Shown: positions 1 to 8,739, counted from the first letter of the stretch. The stretch: DNA of 64,000 nucleotides from Methanoculleus horonobensis (GCF_001602375.1 NZ_BCNY01000015.1:620001-684000), one strand, 5' to 3'. The notes: a model not told the origin generated them from the sequence alone. Made by a program: numbers and translations.

Positions 1-569
1 TTCCGCCCCCGGACGAGACCGGGGTCTACGAGATCACCCGGACACGTGAGTTCCAGACCCTCGGGGACGGAGAACGCGGTGTCTGGGAGTTCTCGGTCAC
101 CACCCGCACCGGAAGGCTGACGCTTGCAAACCTCACCCTTCCCGAGGAGCGGCTGGTCACCAACCTGACGTCGAACCCGAACCTCTTCGCCTTCCAGGCG
201 TACGCGCTTGCCGGCGATCAGGAGGTGCCGTCGGGGGGCTTCTCTGACCCGGTGCTCGCCATCCGGCCCGAAGGCAATGCGGACACGGCGGAGGAGTCTA
301 CGCTCCCCGAACTTTACGCGCTTCTGGGCACCGGGGACTCGACGCTCCGCCCGTCGGAGACGATGACCGGGGCATGGGCGCGGGGCGTCGATCACGACAC
401 GATCGTCGCCGCGGCGGTCGGGCACCTCGAAACCATGCAGGGTCTCGGCCTTGAAGAGATAGCGGCCATCTATGCCGCCGAAGAGGGTGCCGGGACGGGG
501 CGTTCTGGCGGATCGCAGTCGTCGTTCTTCGACCGGATCCTGGAGTTCTTCCGGGGGTTGTTTGGGTGA
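1..569 (+). CDS. C-terminal part of an unrecognised protein (5' end outside window)
   Basis: The reading frame is open from the first bases of the window (codons in phase with base 3) and ends with TGA at 567-569, giving about 188 residues of a longer protein. The visible part begins with a stretch rich in beta-strand-forming residues and Thr (an ITRTREFQTLGDGE-like segment), then an Ala/Glu-rich region with an LPELYALLGTGD segment, and ends with a short amphipathic aromatic tail (FFDRILEFFRGLFG). No domain is recognised. The end of the frame coincides with the start of a duplicated hairpin repeat at 570. The protein may be surface-associated or membrane-proximal, judging only from the hydrophobic tail; this is weak. 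Confidence 0.6.
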   Translation, partial: PPPDETGVYEITRTREFQTLGDGERGVWEFSVTTRTGRLTLANLTLPEERLVTNLTSNPNLFAFQAYALAGDQEVPSGGFSDPVLAIRPEGNADTAEESTLPELYALLGTGDSTLRPSETMTGAWARGVDHDTIVAAAVGHLETMQGLGLEEIAAIYAAEEGAGTGRSGGSQSSFFDRILEFFRGLFG

Positions 570-694
570 GCGACGGGCCGAAGGGCCGGAGCTCGAGAAA
601 ACGCGAAGCGTTTTCGAGTGGCGACTTCCCCGTAGGGTGCGACGGGCCGAAGGGCCGGAGCTCGAGAAAACGCGAAGCGTTTTCGAGTGGCGAC
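570..694. repeat. Direct repeat of a 56-bp hairpin-forming unit (two copies)
   Basis: Two nearly identical 56-bp units lie at 570-625 and 639-694, 13 bp apart. Each contains an inverted repeat in which CTCGAGAAAACGC pairs with GCGTTTTCGAG around a GAA loop, with a 2-nt bulge. The first unit begins directly after the stop codon of the upstream gene. It may act as a transcription end or an RNA-stability element, or belong to a dispersed repeat family. A different tandem repeat with a similar GTGCGAC/TTCGAGTGG flavour lies at 9207-9340. Confidence 0.8.
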
Positions 695-856
695 GGGCGG
701 AGGTTGCGACGTCCCCACAGGCCCACAACCCTCCTCTTTTCCCTGAAGAACCATGCAGTCCTGCGCTATACCCGGAATGGCCGGGAAAATACCCCGCCTG
801 CCTTCTTACAGCAGTAAGATATATTCAGCCCGTTGCCACGAATAGAATATAGCCGT

Positions 857-1441
857 ATGACAGGGAAAGACAGAGCGAACCGGCAGATCTACATCGAAAA
901 AGATGGGATTGCGCTGCTATATGCCGAACCTTCGGACAGGCGCTTCATATACGAGATGGCGTTTGAGGAGCCGGAGATCTGGCAGTCCATGCTGGCAAAG
1001 AAGGACGATTTTGATTGGTCCGAGTTGAGGGACGAAGAGGATCACTTCTTCGGCAGCGTGCCCGGGAAGAGCAAATATCTCCTGATCCAATACCGGGGCG
1101 AGATCATCGGGACGATCTCGCATACCTACAACAACGGGAGAATCGAAAATCTGGAGCTCGACCTGTGGCTCCGCTCAGAAAAGTATGCCGGGAGAGGCAT
1201 CGGTTCTGCCGTGATAACGATGCTGATAGACCGGCTGGTCGAAGAGTACGGCATAAGAACCTTCATCGTCCGTCCGTGGCTGAAAAATGCCCGTGCCGTG
1301 AGGGCGTATGAAAAGTGCGGTTTTCGGCGGCGTAAGGACTTTGCACCGGCTGAATACTATGGAAGATATCTGGAACAGTACGGCGAGGGCGATTACGGCA
1401 GACAGGAGACTGTGAACATGGTTTTAGAAGTTGACCAATGA
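857..1441 (+). CDS. GNAT-family N-acetyltransferase
   Basis: This 194-residue protein has the GNAT acetyl-CoA-binding signature: a beta strand with LELDLWLRSEKYAGRGIGSA (residues about 101-120), where the RGIGSA loop is the Q/RxxGxG/A motif, followed by a helix and the late NARAVRAYEKCGF motif, which places the aminoglycoside 6'-acetyltransferase / RimJ-like subgroup closest. The acetylated substrate cannot be read from the sequence. The ATG at 857 is chosen; an in-frame TTG at 833 would add eight residues. A TATA-like AAGATATATT sits near 816-825, consistent with a short leader. The gene stands alone between the repeat at 570-694 and the convergent DUF1786 gene. The end is TGA at 1439-1441. 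Confidence 0.8.
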   Translation: MTGKDRANRQIYIEKDGIALLYAEPSDRRFIYEMAFEEPEIWQSMLAKKDDFDWSELRDEEDHFFGSVPGKSKYLLIQYRGEIIGTISHTYNNGRIENLELDLWLRSEKYAGRGIGSAVITMLIDRLVEEYGIRTFIVRPWLKNARAVRAYEKCGFRRRKDFAPAEYYGRYLEQYGEGDYGRQETVNMVLEVDQ

Positions 1442-1581
1442 TCCAGCATTGCCATGGATAACGGTTCGGTCACTTCTCTGGTGCTCTCCCCGTTTAGCGT
1501 CCGCCCGGACTCCGACAGGGCATTGCCCGCGCCATGATGAACCCAGGTGACGGGGCCCGGGCCGGTGGTGAGGAGAGGAGT

Positions 1582-2613
1582 TCACCCCTTCCTGAATACT
1601 TTCCAGAGATACGCGAGCCCGAAGCATCCCGCGAGCATCATGTCCCCGAATGGCGCTGCCTGGTAGGCCTCCGGCAGCAGCCGGAGCCGGTTCGGGCCGG
1701 TGACGACAACGGCACCGGTCGCGAGGGGTTTGCTGACCGCCGCTCCGTGACCCCCGTCGTCGAAGACCTCTTCCGTGGTCAGGGTGCCGTCGGCGAGCCG
1801 CCGGATGTAGTCCTGCAGTTTCGTGGGGTCGAGCGCGCCGGTGTGGTGCTCGAAGAGCCCGTGGATCTCCCGTCCTTTCAGGGTGAAGCAGAGGGTGTGC
1901 CCGTTCCCGGCGTTGACGAGGGTCACTCCGGTCTTTGCCATGCGCCGGACCTGCGGGTCGCAGAGCGCCCCGATGAGGGCGACCGGTCCGGTATCGGTGA
2001 CGAGCGCGCCCGGTGCCCGGCGGCGGACGGCCTGCATCCGGGTCATGTCGGCGAGCGGCGGATCCCGGACGAGCGAGAGGAGATCCCAGCCGCCGGCGTC
2101 CAGCCGCTCCCGCATCAGTTCGAACCGGTGGATGCGGTTGCTCCGGTGCGGCGAGTAGCCGTGATCCTGGACCGCTATTGCAACGTTCTGCGGGTAGTCC
2201 ACGCCGAAGAGGGAGAGCGCCTTTCTCAATTCCGGCTCCATGTAGTCGGTGGTGTGGACGGTTACCGCGTCCCCCGGAGGGGTGGCGCGGATCTCAACTC
2301 CAAGCGCCCGCACCCGTTCCGGGTCGTCATGGAGGGTCGCGGCAGCCTCCGGCGTGGCGTAGACAGGGAAGCCTGCCGCCAGGTGCGCGCGCACAGCACC
2401 GGTGTTCGCACCGCCGCCCATCAGGGTTCCGTCCAGGAAGACCGGCCTTTCGGCCCGGGTTGCCTGCCGGATCTTCTCCGCCGTCACCACGGTCGGGGAG
2501 GGAAGAACCAGCTTGATGCTGTTCTCGATCGAACGGCCGGGCTCGTAGATCAGGACGTCCTGGGTGCCCCTCCCGACATCGATGGCGAGGAGTGATGTTT
2601 TGAGATCGATCAT
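1582..2613 (-). CDS. DUF1786 family protein (archaeal, function unknown)
   Basis: The 343-residue protein starts with a nucleotide-binding-like strand, LAIDVGRGTQDVLIY (residues 8-22), resembling the phosphate-1 loop of actin/Hsp70/sugar-kinase folds, and carries later Gly-rich segments (LVTDTGPVALIGAL and LVNAGNGHTLCF). This arrangement is that of DUF1786, a family found mainly in methanogens and sometimes annotated as related to pyruvate formate-lyase activation; no function has been shown to my knowledge. It lies downstream of nrdD on the same strand, separated by 86 bp that include a T-run, so it is probably transcribed separately. The neighbour is a glycyl-radical-type enzyme, which makes the activation label suggestive but unproven. 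Confidence 0.75.
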   Translation of the reverse strand: MIDLKTSLLAIDVGRGTQDVLIYEPGRSIENSIKLVLPSPTVVTAEKIRQATRAERPVFLDGTLMGGGANTGAVRAHLAAGFPVYATPEAAATLHDDPERVRALGVEIRATPPGDAVTVHTTDYMEPELRKALSLFGVDYPQNVAIAVQDHGYSPHRSNRIHRFELMRERLDAGGWDLLSLVRDPPLADMTRMQAVRRRAPGALVTDTGPVALIGALCDPQVRRMAKTGVTLVNAGNGHTLCFTLKGREIHGLFEHHTGALDPTKLQDYIRRLADGTLTTEEVFDDGGHGAAVSKPLATGAVVVTGPNRLRLLPEAYQAAPFGDMMLAGCFGLAYLWKVFRKG

Positions 2614-2680
2614 GGGTGTGCCTCACGCGCTGCCGCGGCGTCGTGCCGGGCGGTTCCTATCTGTGTCTTCCCGGCGAACC

Positions 2681-2686
2681 AAAAAA
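2681..2686 (-). terminator. Poly-T stretch downstream of nrdD
   Basis: A run of six A on the plus strand (six T on the minus strand) lies 14 bases past the nrdD stop codon and before the DUF1786 start. Archaeal RNA polymerase terminates at short U-runs, so this is a plausible end of the nrdHD transcript. Confidence 0.4.
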
Positions 2687-2699
2687 GGTATGATCCGGG

Positions 2700-5600
2700 T
2701 CAGGCACCTGCCCGGTCTGCCGCCGGGGAGGTGCCGGCCGTCTTCCCCGTGTCGGGGCGCGCCGGTTTCAGTTCCCGGTACTCCTTCAGGGAGACCGTCA
2801 GGTCGCGGGTGAAGGCGAAGTAGCCGATCTGGGTCGTCCGGCAGAGGTTCATCGCCATCTCCATCAGTCCCCGGGGGTCGGGGCGCGCCTCCCCGAGCCA
2901 GACATGGAAGATGTTCCCCCCGTCGACGACCGGGAAGAATACATGCTCGATCTCGATCCTTTTTGTGAGCGGGACCGGGGCTCCCGGGGTGACGTGCGTC
3001 CCGTTGGTGTAGTAGATGGGGAGATCGAGCGTCGTGCCGAGCATATCGAGCGCCTGCTCGGCGTTGCCCTTGATGACCTTGATCGCGTGGTCGCGGAACC
3101 GCTCGTCGAGGAGGTCGGCGACCGCGAACCGCTGGCCGGTCGTCTCCGCCGGGGTGCGGGCGAGGGCGATCGTCATGTTGTGCTTCTTGGAGAGTTCGCG
3201 GGCGTACATCTCGAGTTCGGTCATCGCCCGAACGGCGAGGCGGAACGCCTCCTTGGACTCGTGGAGCTGGTGGCCGGTGAAGTGCTGCACCATCTCGTTG
3301 ACCCCGACGACGCCGATGGTATAGACGAGCCCTTCGAGATCTACGGCAACCGCGCCGCGCTCGCCGGTGTTCGGGTCCTTCGGGCGCTGCATCGCAAACG
3401 GCATCCTGCCGTTCGTCCGGATGAGGGACATCCAGCGGCGCTTGATCCGGAAGAGTTCGACGGCGATGTCCATCAGGGATTTCAGTTCGGCAAAGAGTCG
3501 TTCCTGGTCGCCTTCCGCCTTATACGCCGCCCGCGGGCAGTTGATGGACATCACCTGCCAGGAGCCCATCGAGAAGTGCTTCCCCTCCCGGAAGTAGAGT
3601 TTGTCCTCGAACAGGTCGTCCTCGTCGGCGAGGGAGGAGAACTGGTAGGCACAGCATTGATAACACGAGATCCCCTCTCCGGCGCCGCGATACGCGGGGA
3701 TCTGGTTGTCGTAGTAGGGGCTGCCGTACTTGGACGCGAGCTCGAACGTCATCAGGTAGAGGTCCTGGTAGGTAGGGAGGTCTGGGTGCTCGCGGTTGAA
3801 CTCCTCGTCCTCGGTAAGGAAGTCGGGCTCGATGCTGATCTCGGGTTTCGGGAAGGAGAAGGGTTTGCCCCAGTAGTCTCCCTCGAGCATCACCTCCATC
3901 AGCGCCTTGAAGAGGAGCCGGACCTCCCGCTCGAACTCGCCGTAGGTTCTGAGCGGCGCCTGTTCTCCGTTCCAGACCTTGCCGCGGTAGACACAGGGCT
4001 TGTCCCGCCAGAGGGCCGGGACGCCCGGGGAGAGCTGAACCGACGAGAAGACCACCTGGCCGCCGCGTGCGACCATCATCTGGGTCATCTCGTAGACGAA
4101 CATCTGCATCAGCTGCCTGATCTCTTCGTAGTCCATCCCCTCGAAGAAGGGCGCCATGAACGTGAGGAAGTTGTAGTAGCCCTGGCCGCCGGCGAAGTTC
4201 GTCTGGGCGGAGCCGAGCGCCTTGACCGCGTGGAGGACCGCCACCTCGACCCTCTTCGCGGGGCCGGCGACCGAGGCTTTCGTCCCGTTCCCGTCAGGCA
4301 TCAGGCCGTAGTAGAGGAAGTAGCGCAGGTCCCAATCCTGGCAGTTGTGGATGAGGAGGCCGTCGGATGCATAGAACGTGTGGCTCTCCTCGCTCCCGTC
4401 GCCGTCGAGGAAGAGGTCGTAGACGTACTCGCCGGTGGGCTCCGTCGCAGAGACCTCGACGACGGTCTCCTCCCGTTCCGCGTTCCGCCCTTCCTTTACC
4501 GCGGAGAGGAACCTGCCGATGTGGTCTTGCCGCGAATCAAGGAATGTAGCATACCGGGCGAACGTTTCGACGTTCCTCCGGCCGTTGAGCTGAAGCCGGT
4601 AGAGCGTCCGCCGCTCTTCCTCTCCGTAGAGCTCGACGATGTGGGGGGTCATCCCGAGCGAGGTGAGCAGGAGCGAGAGTTCCTGCCGGAGTGCCGGCGA
4701 TGCGGTGGTGTAGTTGACGATGCAGTCCGACTTCTCCGGGCGATAGTACGCCGAACCGTCCCCGGTGAAGAGGGCGGAGAGAAACTCGTGGAGGAGGACG
4801 TCGTCGAGATGGTAGACGATCCAGGGGAGGCGTTTCCCTGCTGCGCCCTCCGGGATGCCGAAGACGTAACGGAAGAGCAGGTAGGCCGCTTTGCCGCCGA
4901 AGTAGACCTGCAGCGCCCGGTTGCGCTCCACCTCAACCCCGTAGATGGTCGTGGTGTCGGGAGCGCCGCCGGCGATGGTCGCGTAGGTGTTCAGGGCAGC
5001 GCATGCCGCGGCCTGGATCGCGGGCGCCTGGTGGTTCTCGGTTATCGCGAGGTTGTACTGTCCGACCGCCGGGGCGGCGTTGTAATTGCCCTCGGAGACG
5101 AAGAACCCGAGGAGCCGGACGAGGTCCGGCGTAAGCGCAAGAAGGGCTGGCAGTTCGTGCTCGCTCCCCGCGACCCCGACGGTGATCCCGGCGTAGTCCT
5201 CGATGCCGTAGCGGCGGGAAAAGGCTGCAAAGAGAGCGACCGGCATGATCCCGCGCGTATACCACTGCTTCTGGTGCTCGATGCCGAGCTCCCGCGAGAT
5301 ATCGGCGTATGAAGCGGCCTGCCCGCTCTGCACCACATGGCTAAAGATCCCTTCGGCACCGCGGACGTAGACATTCTCGAGGAGGTCGGCCGGAACCGAT
5401 GCGGGTAGTTCCCGGACGAGATCGACCGCTCCGATCGTCTCTCCGCGGACGGTGCTGGTTCGGGAGATCCGGTAAAGGGCGTCTCCGGGCCTGACCTCGT
5501 CGGCACGACGGATGGTCATCCCCTCACCGGTCCGCATCGGGATCCGGTGTTCGCCGGTGACCAGGAGCGACCGTCCGCCCGATGTCCGGATCCGGAGCAT

Positions 5601-6323
5601 CTCACCCGGGTTCACCCTCCGCCGGGTCACCTTCGCGACGCGCCTCCATCCTCCGGGAGTGAGCGCAGAGAGATCCTCCGGGAGCCAGGCATCGCCGTCG
5701 ATCGGGAGTTCGGCAAGAAGGATGCTCCTGACACGGTTCTCCATCCGCAGGGGCACAACCGTGCTCCCGTCGATACAGAACGGGCGGGTTCCAAAGTATT
5801 CCAGGTCATGGATGTGGAGATCGCCGCGGAGGTGATGGTCTGCAAGGTCCGGGGGGAGCTGCAGGAGGTACTGCTCCTTGCTGATCTTGTCCGCCTTCTT
5901 CTTGTGCGAGGTCTCGGCGTTCTCCTGGAGGTTGGCGTTGTCGTGCGCCTCGAACCCCCGCCCGACGTCGATGAGGTGCGCGTCGAAGACCGGGGTTCCT
6001 ACCCGGGTGCAGACGTTGCGGTAAGGGACGAGGCCGCGCTCGAGGAGCGTCATGTTGACGATCTCGCGGATCAGGGGGCCGGAGAGCGACTGGAGGCCCA
6101 GCATCTGGATCTTCCTCTCGACCCGGCGGGCGATGTCCTTTGCCGTCTCCTCGTCGGCCCCCTCGTAGCCGTAGAAGGTCTCGACGAGCCGGCTCTCCTC
6201 CATGATCTGCCTGACGATCCGGTTCCGGTTCCAGTCGAGGAGGTAGCCGCGGGATGTCCTGACCTTTGGGAAGGTGGGGACGAACTCCCCGAATAGGGTG
6301 GCCTGCGTCGACTTCTGGGTCAA
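2700..6323 (-). CDS. nrdD: Anaerobic (class III) ribonucleoside-triphosphate reductase, interrupted by an intein
   Basis: The 1207-residue precursor contains a 478-residue intein (183-660); the spliced protein would have 729 residues. The N-terminal 110 residues look like an ATP-cone. After the insertion the class III core is clear: CQDWDLRYFLYYGLMPDG, SAQTNFAGGQGYYN, SCYQCCAYQFSS, YYTNGTHVTPG and GGNIFHVWLGE. It reduces ribonucleotides to deoxyribonucleotides in the cytoplasm. The protein ends soon after TQIGYFAFTRDLTVSL. The Cys4 zinc ribbon and RxxGY-type glycyl-radical loop that normally follow this point are absent, and the downstream 86 bp do not encode them. The start is TTG at 6323, two bases after the nrdH stop, with GGAGG upstream. 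No nrdG activase is next to it. Confidence 0.95.
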   Translation of the reverse strand: MTQKSTQATLFGEFVPTFPKVRTSRGYLLDWNRNRIVRQIMEESRLVETFYGYEGADEETAKDIARRVERKIQMLGLQSLSGPLIREIVNMTLLERGLVPYRNVCTRVGTPVFDAHLIDVGRGFEAHDNANLQENAETSHKKKADKISKEQYLLQLPPDLADHHLRGDLHIHDLEYFGTRPFCIDGSTVVPLRMENRVRSILLAELPIDGDAWLPEDLSALTPGGWRRVAKVTRRRVNPGEMLRIRTSGGRSLLVTGEHRIPMRTGEGMTIRRADEVRPGDALYRISRTSTVRGETIGAVDLVRELPASVPADLLENVYVRGAEGIFSHVVQSGQAASYADISRELGIEHQKQWYTRGIMPVALFAAFSRRYGIEDYAGITVGVAGSEHELPALLALTPDLVRLLGFFVSEGNYNAAPAVGQYNLAITENHQAPAIQAAACAALNTYATIAGGAPDTTTIYGVEVERNRALQVYFGGKAAYLLFRYVFGIPEGAAGKRLPWIVYHLDDVLLHEFLSALFTGDGSAYYRPEKSDCIVNYTTASPALRQELSLLLTSLGMTPHIVELYGEEERRTLYRLQLNGRRNVETFARYATFLDSRQDHIGRFLSAVKEGRNAEREETVVEVSATEPTGEYVYDLFLDGDGSEESHTFYASDGLLIHNCQDWDLRYFLYYGLMPDGNGTKASVAGPAKRVEVAVLHAVKALGSAQTNFAGGQGYYNFLTFMAPFFEGMDYEEIRQLMQMFVYEMTQMMVARGGQVVFSSVQLSPGVPALWRDKPCVYRGKVWNGEQAPLRTYGEFEREVRLLFKALMEVMLEGDYWGKPFSFPKPEISIEPDFLTEDEEFNREHPDLPTYQDLYLMTFELASKYGSPYYDNQIPAYRGAGEGISCYQCCAYQFSSLADEDDLFEDKLYFREGKHFSMGSWQVMSINCPRAAYKAEGDQERLFAELKSLMDIAVELFRIKRRWMSLIRTNGRMPFAMQRPKDPNTGERGAVAVDLEGLVYTIGVVGVNEMVQHFTGHQLHESKEAFRLAVRAMTELEMYARELSKKHNMTIALARTPAETTGQRFAVADLLDERFRDHAIKVIKGNAEQALDMLGTTLDLPIYYTNGTHVTPGAPVPLTKRIEIEHVFFPVVDGGNIFHVWLGEARPDPRGLMEMAMNLCRTTQIGYFAFTRDLTVSLKEYRELKPARPDTGKTAGTSPAADRAGA
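4344..5777 (-). other. Intein with LAGLIDADG homing endonuclease, inside NrdD
   Basis: The insert is an in-frame 478-codon protein intron. It starts with Cys (NrdD residue 183, CIDGSTVVPL, block A) and ends with LLIHN (residue 660), followed by the extein Cys of CQDWDL; removing it restores the class III motif GTRPFCQDWDLRYF. Block B is seen as VTGEHRIP (about 255-262) and the C-terminal block F/G as VYDLFLDGDG...HTFYASDGLLIHN. Two LAGLIDADG-like helices, LVRLLGFFVSEGNY (401-414) and FLSALFTGDGSAYY (514-527), keep their acidic residues (Glu411, Asp522), so the endonuclease may be active. Splicing chemistry residues (Cys1, TxxH, His-Asn, Cys+1) all appear intact. Confidence 0.95.
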
Positions 6324-6325
6324 CC

Positions 6326-6658
6326 TTATGCCTCCGCGATCAGATCGGCGACAAGGCTTTCCTGGAACACGCCTCCGCTGAAGAGATCAGCGGACGTATA
6401 GAATGCGTCGCCCTTCTGCAGGACCGGCGCTTCCTGAACGAATACGCCGTTTATGCGGAGTTCCGTCAGCGCTTCGGCCGATGCCATGTCGCATTCAACG
6501 AAAGAAACGCTCCTGGAGGCCAGGAACGCTTTGAGTATCTCGCAATTCGGGCAGAATTCCAGTGTGTATACGGTGAATTGCGTTGTATCGGAAATGATAA
6601 TACCCCCGGATTGTTCGGTCACTATGTTTTCGTTTTGCACGGTTATAACAGATCTCAT
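6326..6658 (-). CDS. nrdH: NrdH-like glutaredoxin/thioredoxin-fold protein
   Basis: This 110-residue protein has a thioredoxin-fold redox site, TVYTLEFCPNCEILKAFL, with CPNC near residue 36, and a later INGVFVQEAPVLQ segment resembling the cis-Pro region. It ends two bases before the nrdD start, so the two genes are one operon. In methanogens such as Methanosarcina barkeri an NrdH protein encoded with nrdD delivers electrons to the third subtype of class III ribonucleotide reductase; the same role is inferred here. The N-terminus is uncertain: the ATG at 6658 gives a 28-residue lead, and a TATA-like TTATAAC lies inside that lead (about 6639-6645), so translation may start later, for example at GTG 6622. 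Confidence 0.8.
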   Translation of the reverse strand: MRSVITVQNENIVTEQSGGIIISDTTQFTVYTLEFCPNCEILKAFLASRSVSFVECDMASAEALTELRINGVFVQEAPVLQKGDAFYTSADLFSGGVFQESLVADLIAEA

Positions 6659-6829
6659 TCTATACGGAGCGCTGCTTCTCAGCCGGGAGCATATCCCCGC
6701 GCCTCCGATGCGGATACCCGGAAAAATCCTGCCGGTCGTCCCCCCGAACCGCCTTTCGCTCTGTCCCGGCGCTCAAGCCTCCGCCGGACAATCACCATTT
6801 TGTAGGGTGAAGCACGATAGTACGGTAGT

Positions 6830-7369
6830 ATGGTCAGGACGTTCGTTGCAATCGATCTTCCGGAGGATATCCGGGAGCGCGCCCGTGAGTCCCAGGAGAT
6901 CTTGAGACGGTCGTCCGGACGGCTTGCCATCGTCGACCCTGCAAACCTCCATCTCACGGTGAAGTTCCTCGGAGAGATCGATCCGGCGCAGGTTGCTCCG
7001 GTTGTCGAGGCGCTCCGGGCCGTCCGGGCAGATCCTTTCAGCCTGACGGTCGGGTACCCGGTCTGCAACCCGCCGCGGAAGCCGCGGGTGATCTGGTGCG
7101 ACGTCACGGACGGCGGGGAGAGCGCCGCACTCGCCCGGCAGGTGGACGATCTTCTTGTGCCGCTCGGGTTCCCCCGGGAGACGCGTCCTTTCCGCCCCCA
7201 CATGACACTTGCCCGGGTGAAAGAGTTTCACCCCTCGCAGTGCCGCGAAGTGGAATCTACTCCACGCGAACCGCTCGGAACCTGCCGGGTGGCGAGCATC
7301 AAACTCAAGAAGAGCACGCTGACGCCCCGGGGATCGATCTACGAAGATCTTGTGGAGGTCGTGTTTTGA
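6830..7369 (+). CDS. thpR: RNA 2',3'-cyclic phosphodiesterase (2'-5' RNA ligase family)
   Basis: The 179-residue protein carries the two HxT catalytic motifs of the 2H phosphoesterase superfamily: HLTV near residue 45 (NLHLTVKFLGE) and HMTL near residue 124 (FRPHMTLARV). The MVRTFVAIDLP start and the length are typical of archaeal ThpR/LigT. These enzymes open 2',3'-cyclic phosphate ends on RNA and can ligate tRNA halves in vitro. The gene is followed after 23 bp by cca, a tRNA-processing partner commonly found beside it, suggesting a small RNA-maturation operon. It is divergent from nrdH. Confidence 0.92.
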   Translation: MVRTFVAIDLPEDIRERARESQEILRRSSGRLAIVDPANLHLTVKFLGEIDPAQVAPVVEALRAVRADPFSLTVGYPVCNPPRKPRVIWCDVTDGGESAALARQVDDLLVPLGFPRETRPFRPHMTLARVKEFHPSQCREVESTPREPLGTCRVASIKLKKSTLTPRGSIYEDLVEVVF

Positions 7370-7392
7370 CCCGGTGTCCCTGCGAGGAGGTG

Positions 7393-8739
7393 GTGCTCAA
7401 TAAGATCCGCCCCACGCCCGAGGAGCGGACATACGTCCGTACGATCGGACAGCAACTGATCGAGGCGGTGGAGCGTTCGGGAAAGGCAAAGGCGATGATG
7501 GTGGGCTCGGTCGCCCGCGACACCTTCGTCCGCGGCGACCGGGATCTCGATATATTCATGCTCTTCGATCCCGCTCTCTCCCGGGAGGATCTGCAGGAGC
7601 AGGGATTGGCCCTCGCGCACCGGATCGCGGAGGAGTTCGGCGCGACCTGGCGCGAGAAGTACGCGGAGCACCCCTACGTCAACGCGACGGTCGACTCGCT
7701 GGACATCGATCTCGTCCCCTGCTACGCCGTCGCGAGCGCCACCGAGATCAAGAGCGCCGTAGACCGGACGCCGTTTCACACCCGCTACATCCTCGGCCAC
7801 ATCGGCGGTTACGCCGACGACGTTCTCCTCTTCAAACAGTTCGCGAAGTCGGGTGGGGTCTACGGCTCGGATCACATGACCGAGGGGTTTTCCGGCTACC
7901 TCTGCGAAGTTCTGACGATCTACTACGGGGGATTCCACCCGCTTCTTCGCGCCGCCGCCTGCTGGAAGCCCGGGGATGTGATCGATATCGAGGGGCACGG
8001 GGCGAAGGAGTTCGAAGATCCGCTCGTCGTCATCGATCCGGTCGATCCGGAGCGGAACGTGGCGGCGGCGCTCTCGCTCTCGCGGATGTTCGAGTTCGTG
8101 GAACTCGCCCGCGGCTACCTCGCCGAGCCGTCGGAGGCGTTCTTCTGCCGCCCGGCCTCCCCGCCGCTCACCCGGGAGGTCTTCGCCCGCCTTCTTGCCG
8201 CGCGCGGAACGCACCTCTTCTCATTAACGTTTGCAACACCGGACTACACACCCGACACGGTGGTCCCCCAGCTCAGGAAATCCGCCGAGTCGATCCGTGA
8301 ACTCCTTGAGCGGAGCGGGTTTCCGGTCAACCGCATCGACGTCTGCATGGGAAAAGAGCGGTGCATGCTCCTCTTCGAGCTGATGGCCGATACCGTCCCG
8401 GTGGTGCGCCGGCATATCGGCCCGCCGCTCTCGACGCGGGAGAACGCCGAGAAGTTCCTCGCGAAGTACGTCCAGGAAGAGGTCTTCGCCGGCCCCTATG
8501 TGGAGGACGGCCGCTACGTGGTGGAAGTCCCTCGCACGTTCACCCGGGCCGTCGACCTGCTGCGGTCGAAGACGCTCTTAGACGTGGCGCTCGGCAAGCA
8601 CGTCCGCCGCTCGATGAAGCAGGGCTGGACGGTGAAGGGCGGTGCGGAGTGCTGGGACGAGGAGTTTGCCGTCTTCGTCTCGAGGTTCCTCGACCGGGCA
8701 TCGCCGCTTGCGAGGATCAAGCGGACGACGGGGAAGTAG
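7393..8739 (+). CDS. cca: CCA-adding enzyme (archaeal class I tRNA nucleotidyltransferase)
   Basis: The 448-residue protein adds or repairs the 3' CCA of tRNA. The nucleotidyltransferase signature is GSVARDTFVRGDRDLDIFML (about residues 37-56), with the metal-binding DxD and a third carboxylate in SLDIDLVPCY. The following RTPFHTRYIL and central segments fit the archaeal class I body and tail. The GTG at 7393 is chosen because TGCGAGGAGG lies directly upstream; the open frame continues further 5' into thpR but has no family similarity there. It sits 23 bp after thpR, so the two are probably co-transcribed. Confidence 0.94.
   Translation: MLNKIRPTPEERTYVRTIGQQLIEAVERSGKAKAMMVGSVARDTFVRGDRDLDIFMLFDPALSREDLQEQGLALAHRIAEEFGATWREKYAEHPYVNATVDSLDIDLVPCYAVASATEIKSAVDRTPFHTRYILGHIGGYADDVLLFKQFAKSGGVYGSDHMTEGFSGYLCEVLTIYYGGFHPLLRAAACWKPGDVIDIEGHGAKEFEDPLVVIDPVDPERNVAAALSLSRMFEFVELARGYLAEPSEAFFCRPASPPLTREVFARLLAARGTHLFSLTFATPDYTPDTVVPQLRKSAESIRELLERSGFPVNRIDVCMGKERCMLLFELMADTVPVVRRHIGPPLSTRENAEKFLAKYVQEEVFAGPYVEDGRYVVEVPRTFTRAVDLLRSKTLLDVALGKHVRRSMKQGWTVKGGAECWDEEFAVFVSRFLDRASPLARIKRTTGK

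Noticed and set aside
2904-5312. An 802-codon open frame on the plus strand opposite nrdD
   Set aside because: It mirrors a GC-rich coding strand; composition is dominated by Arg/Val/Glu and no motif is seen, whereas nrdD and its intein are unmistakable on the other strand.
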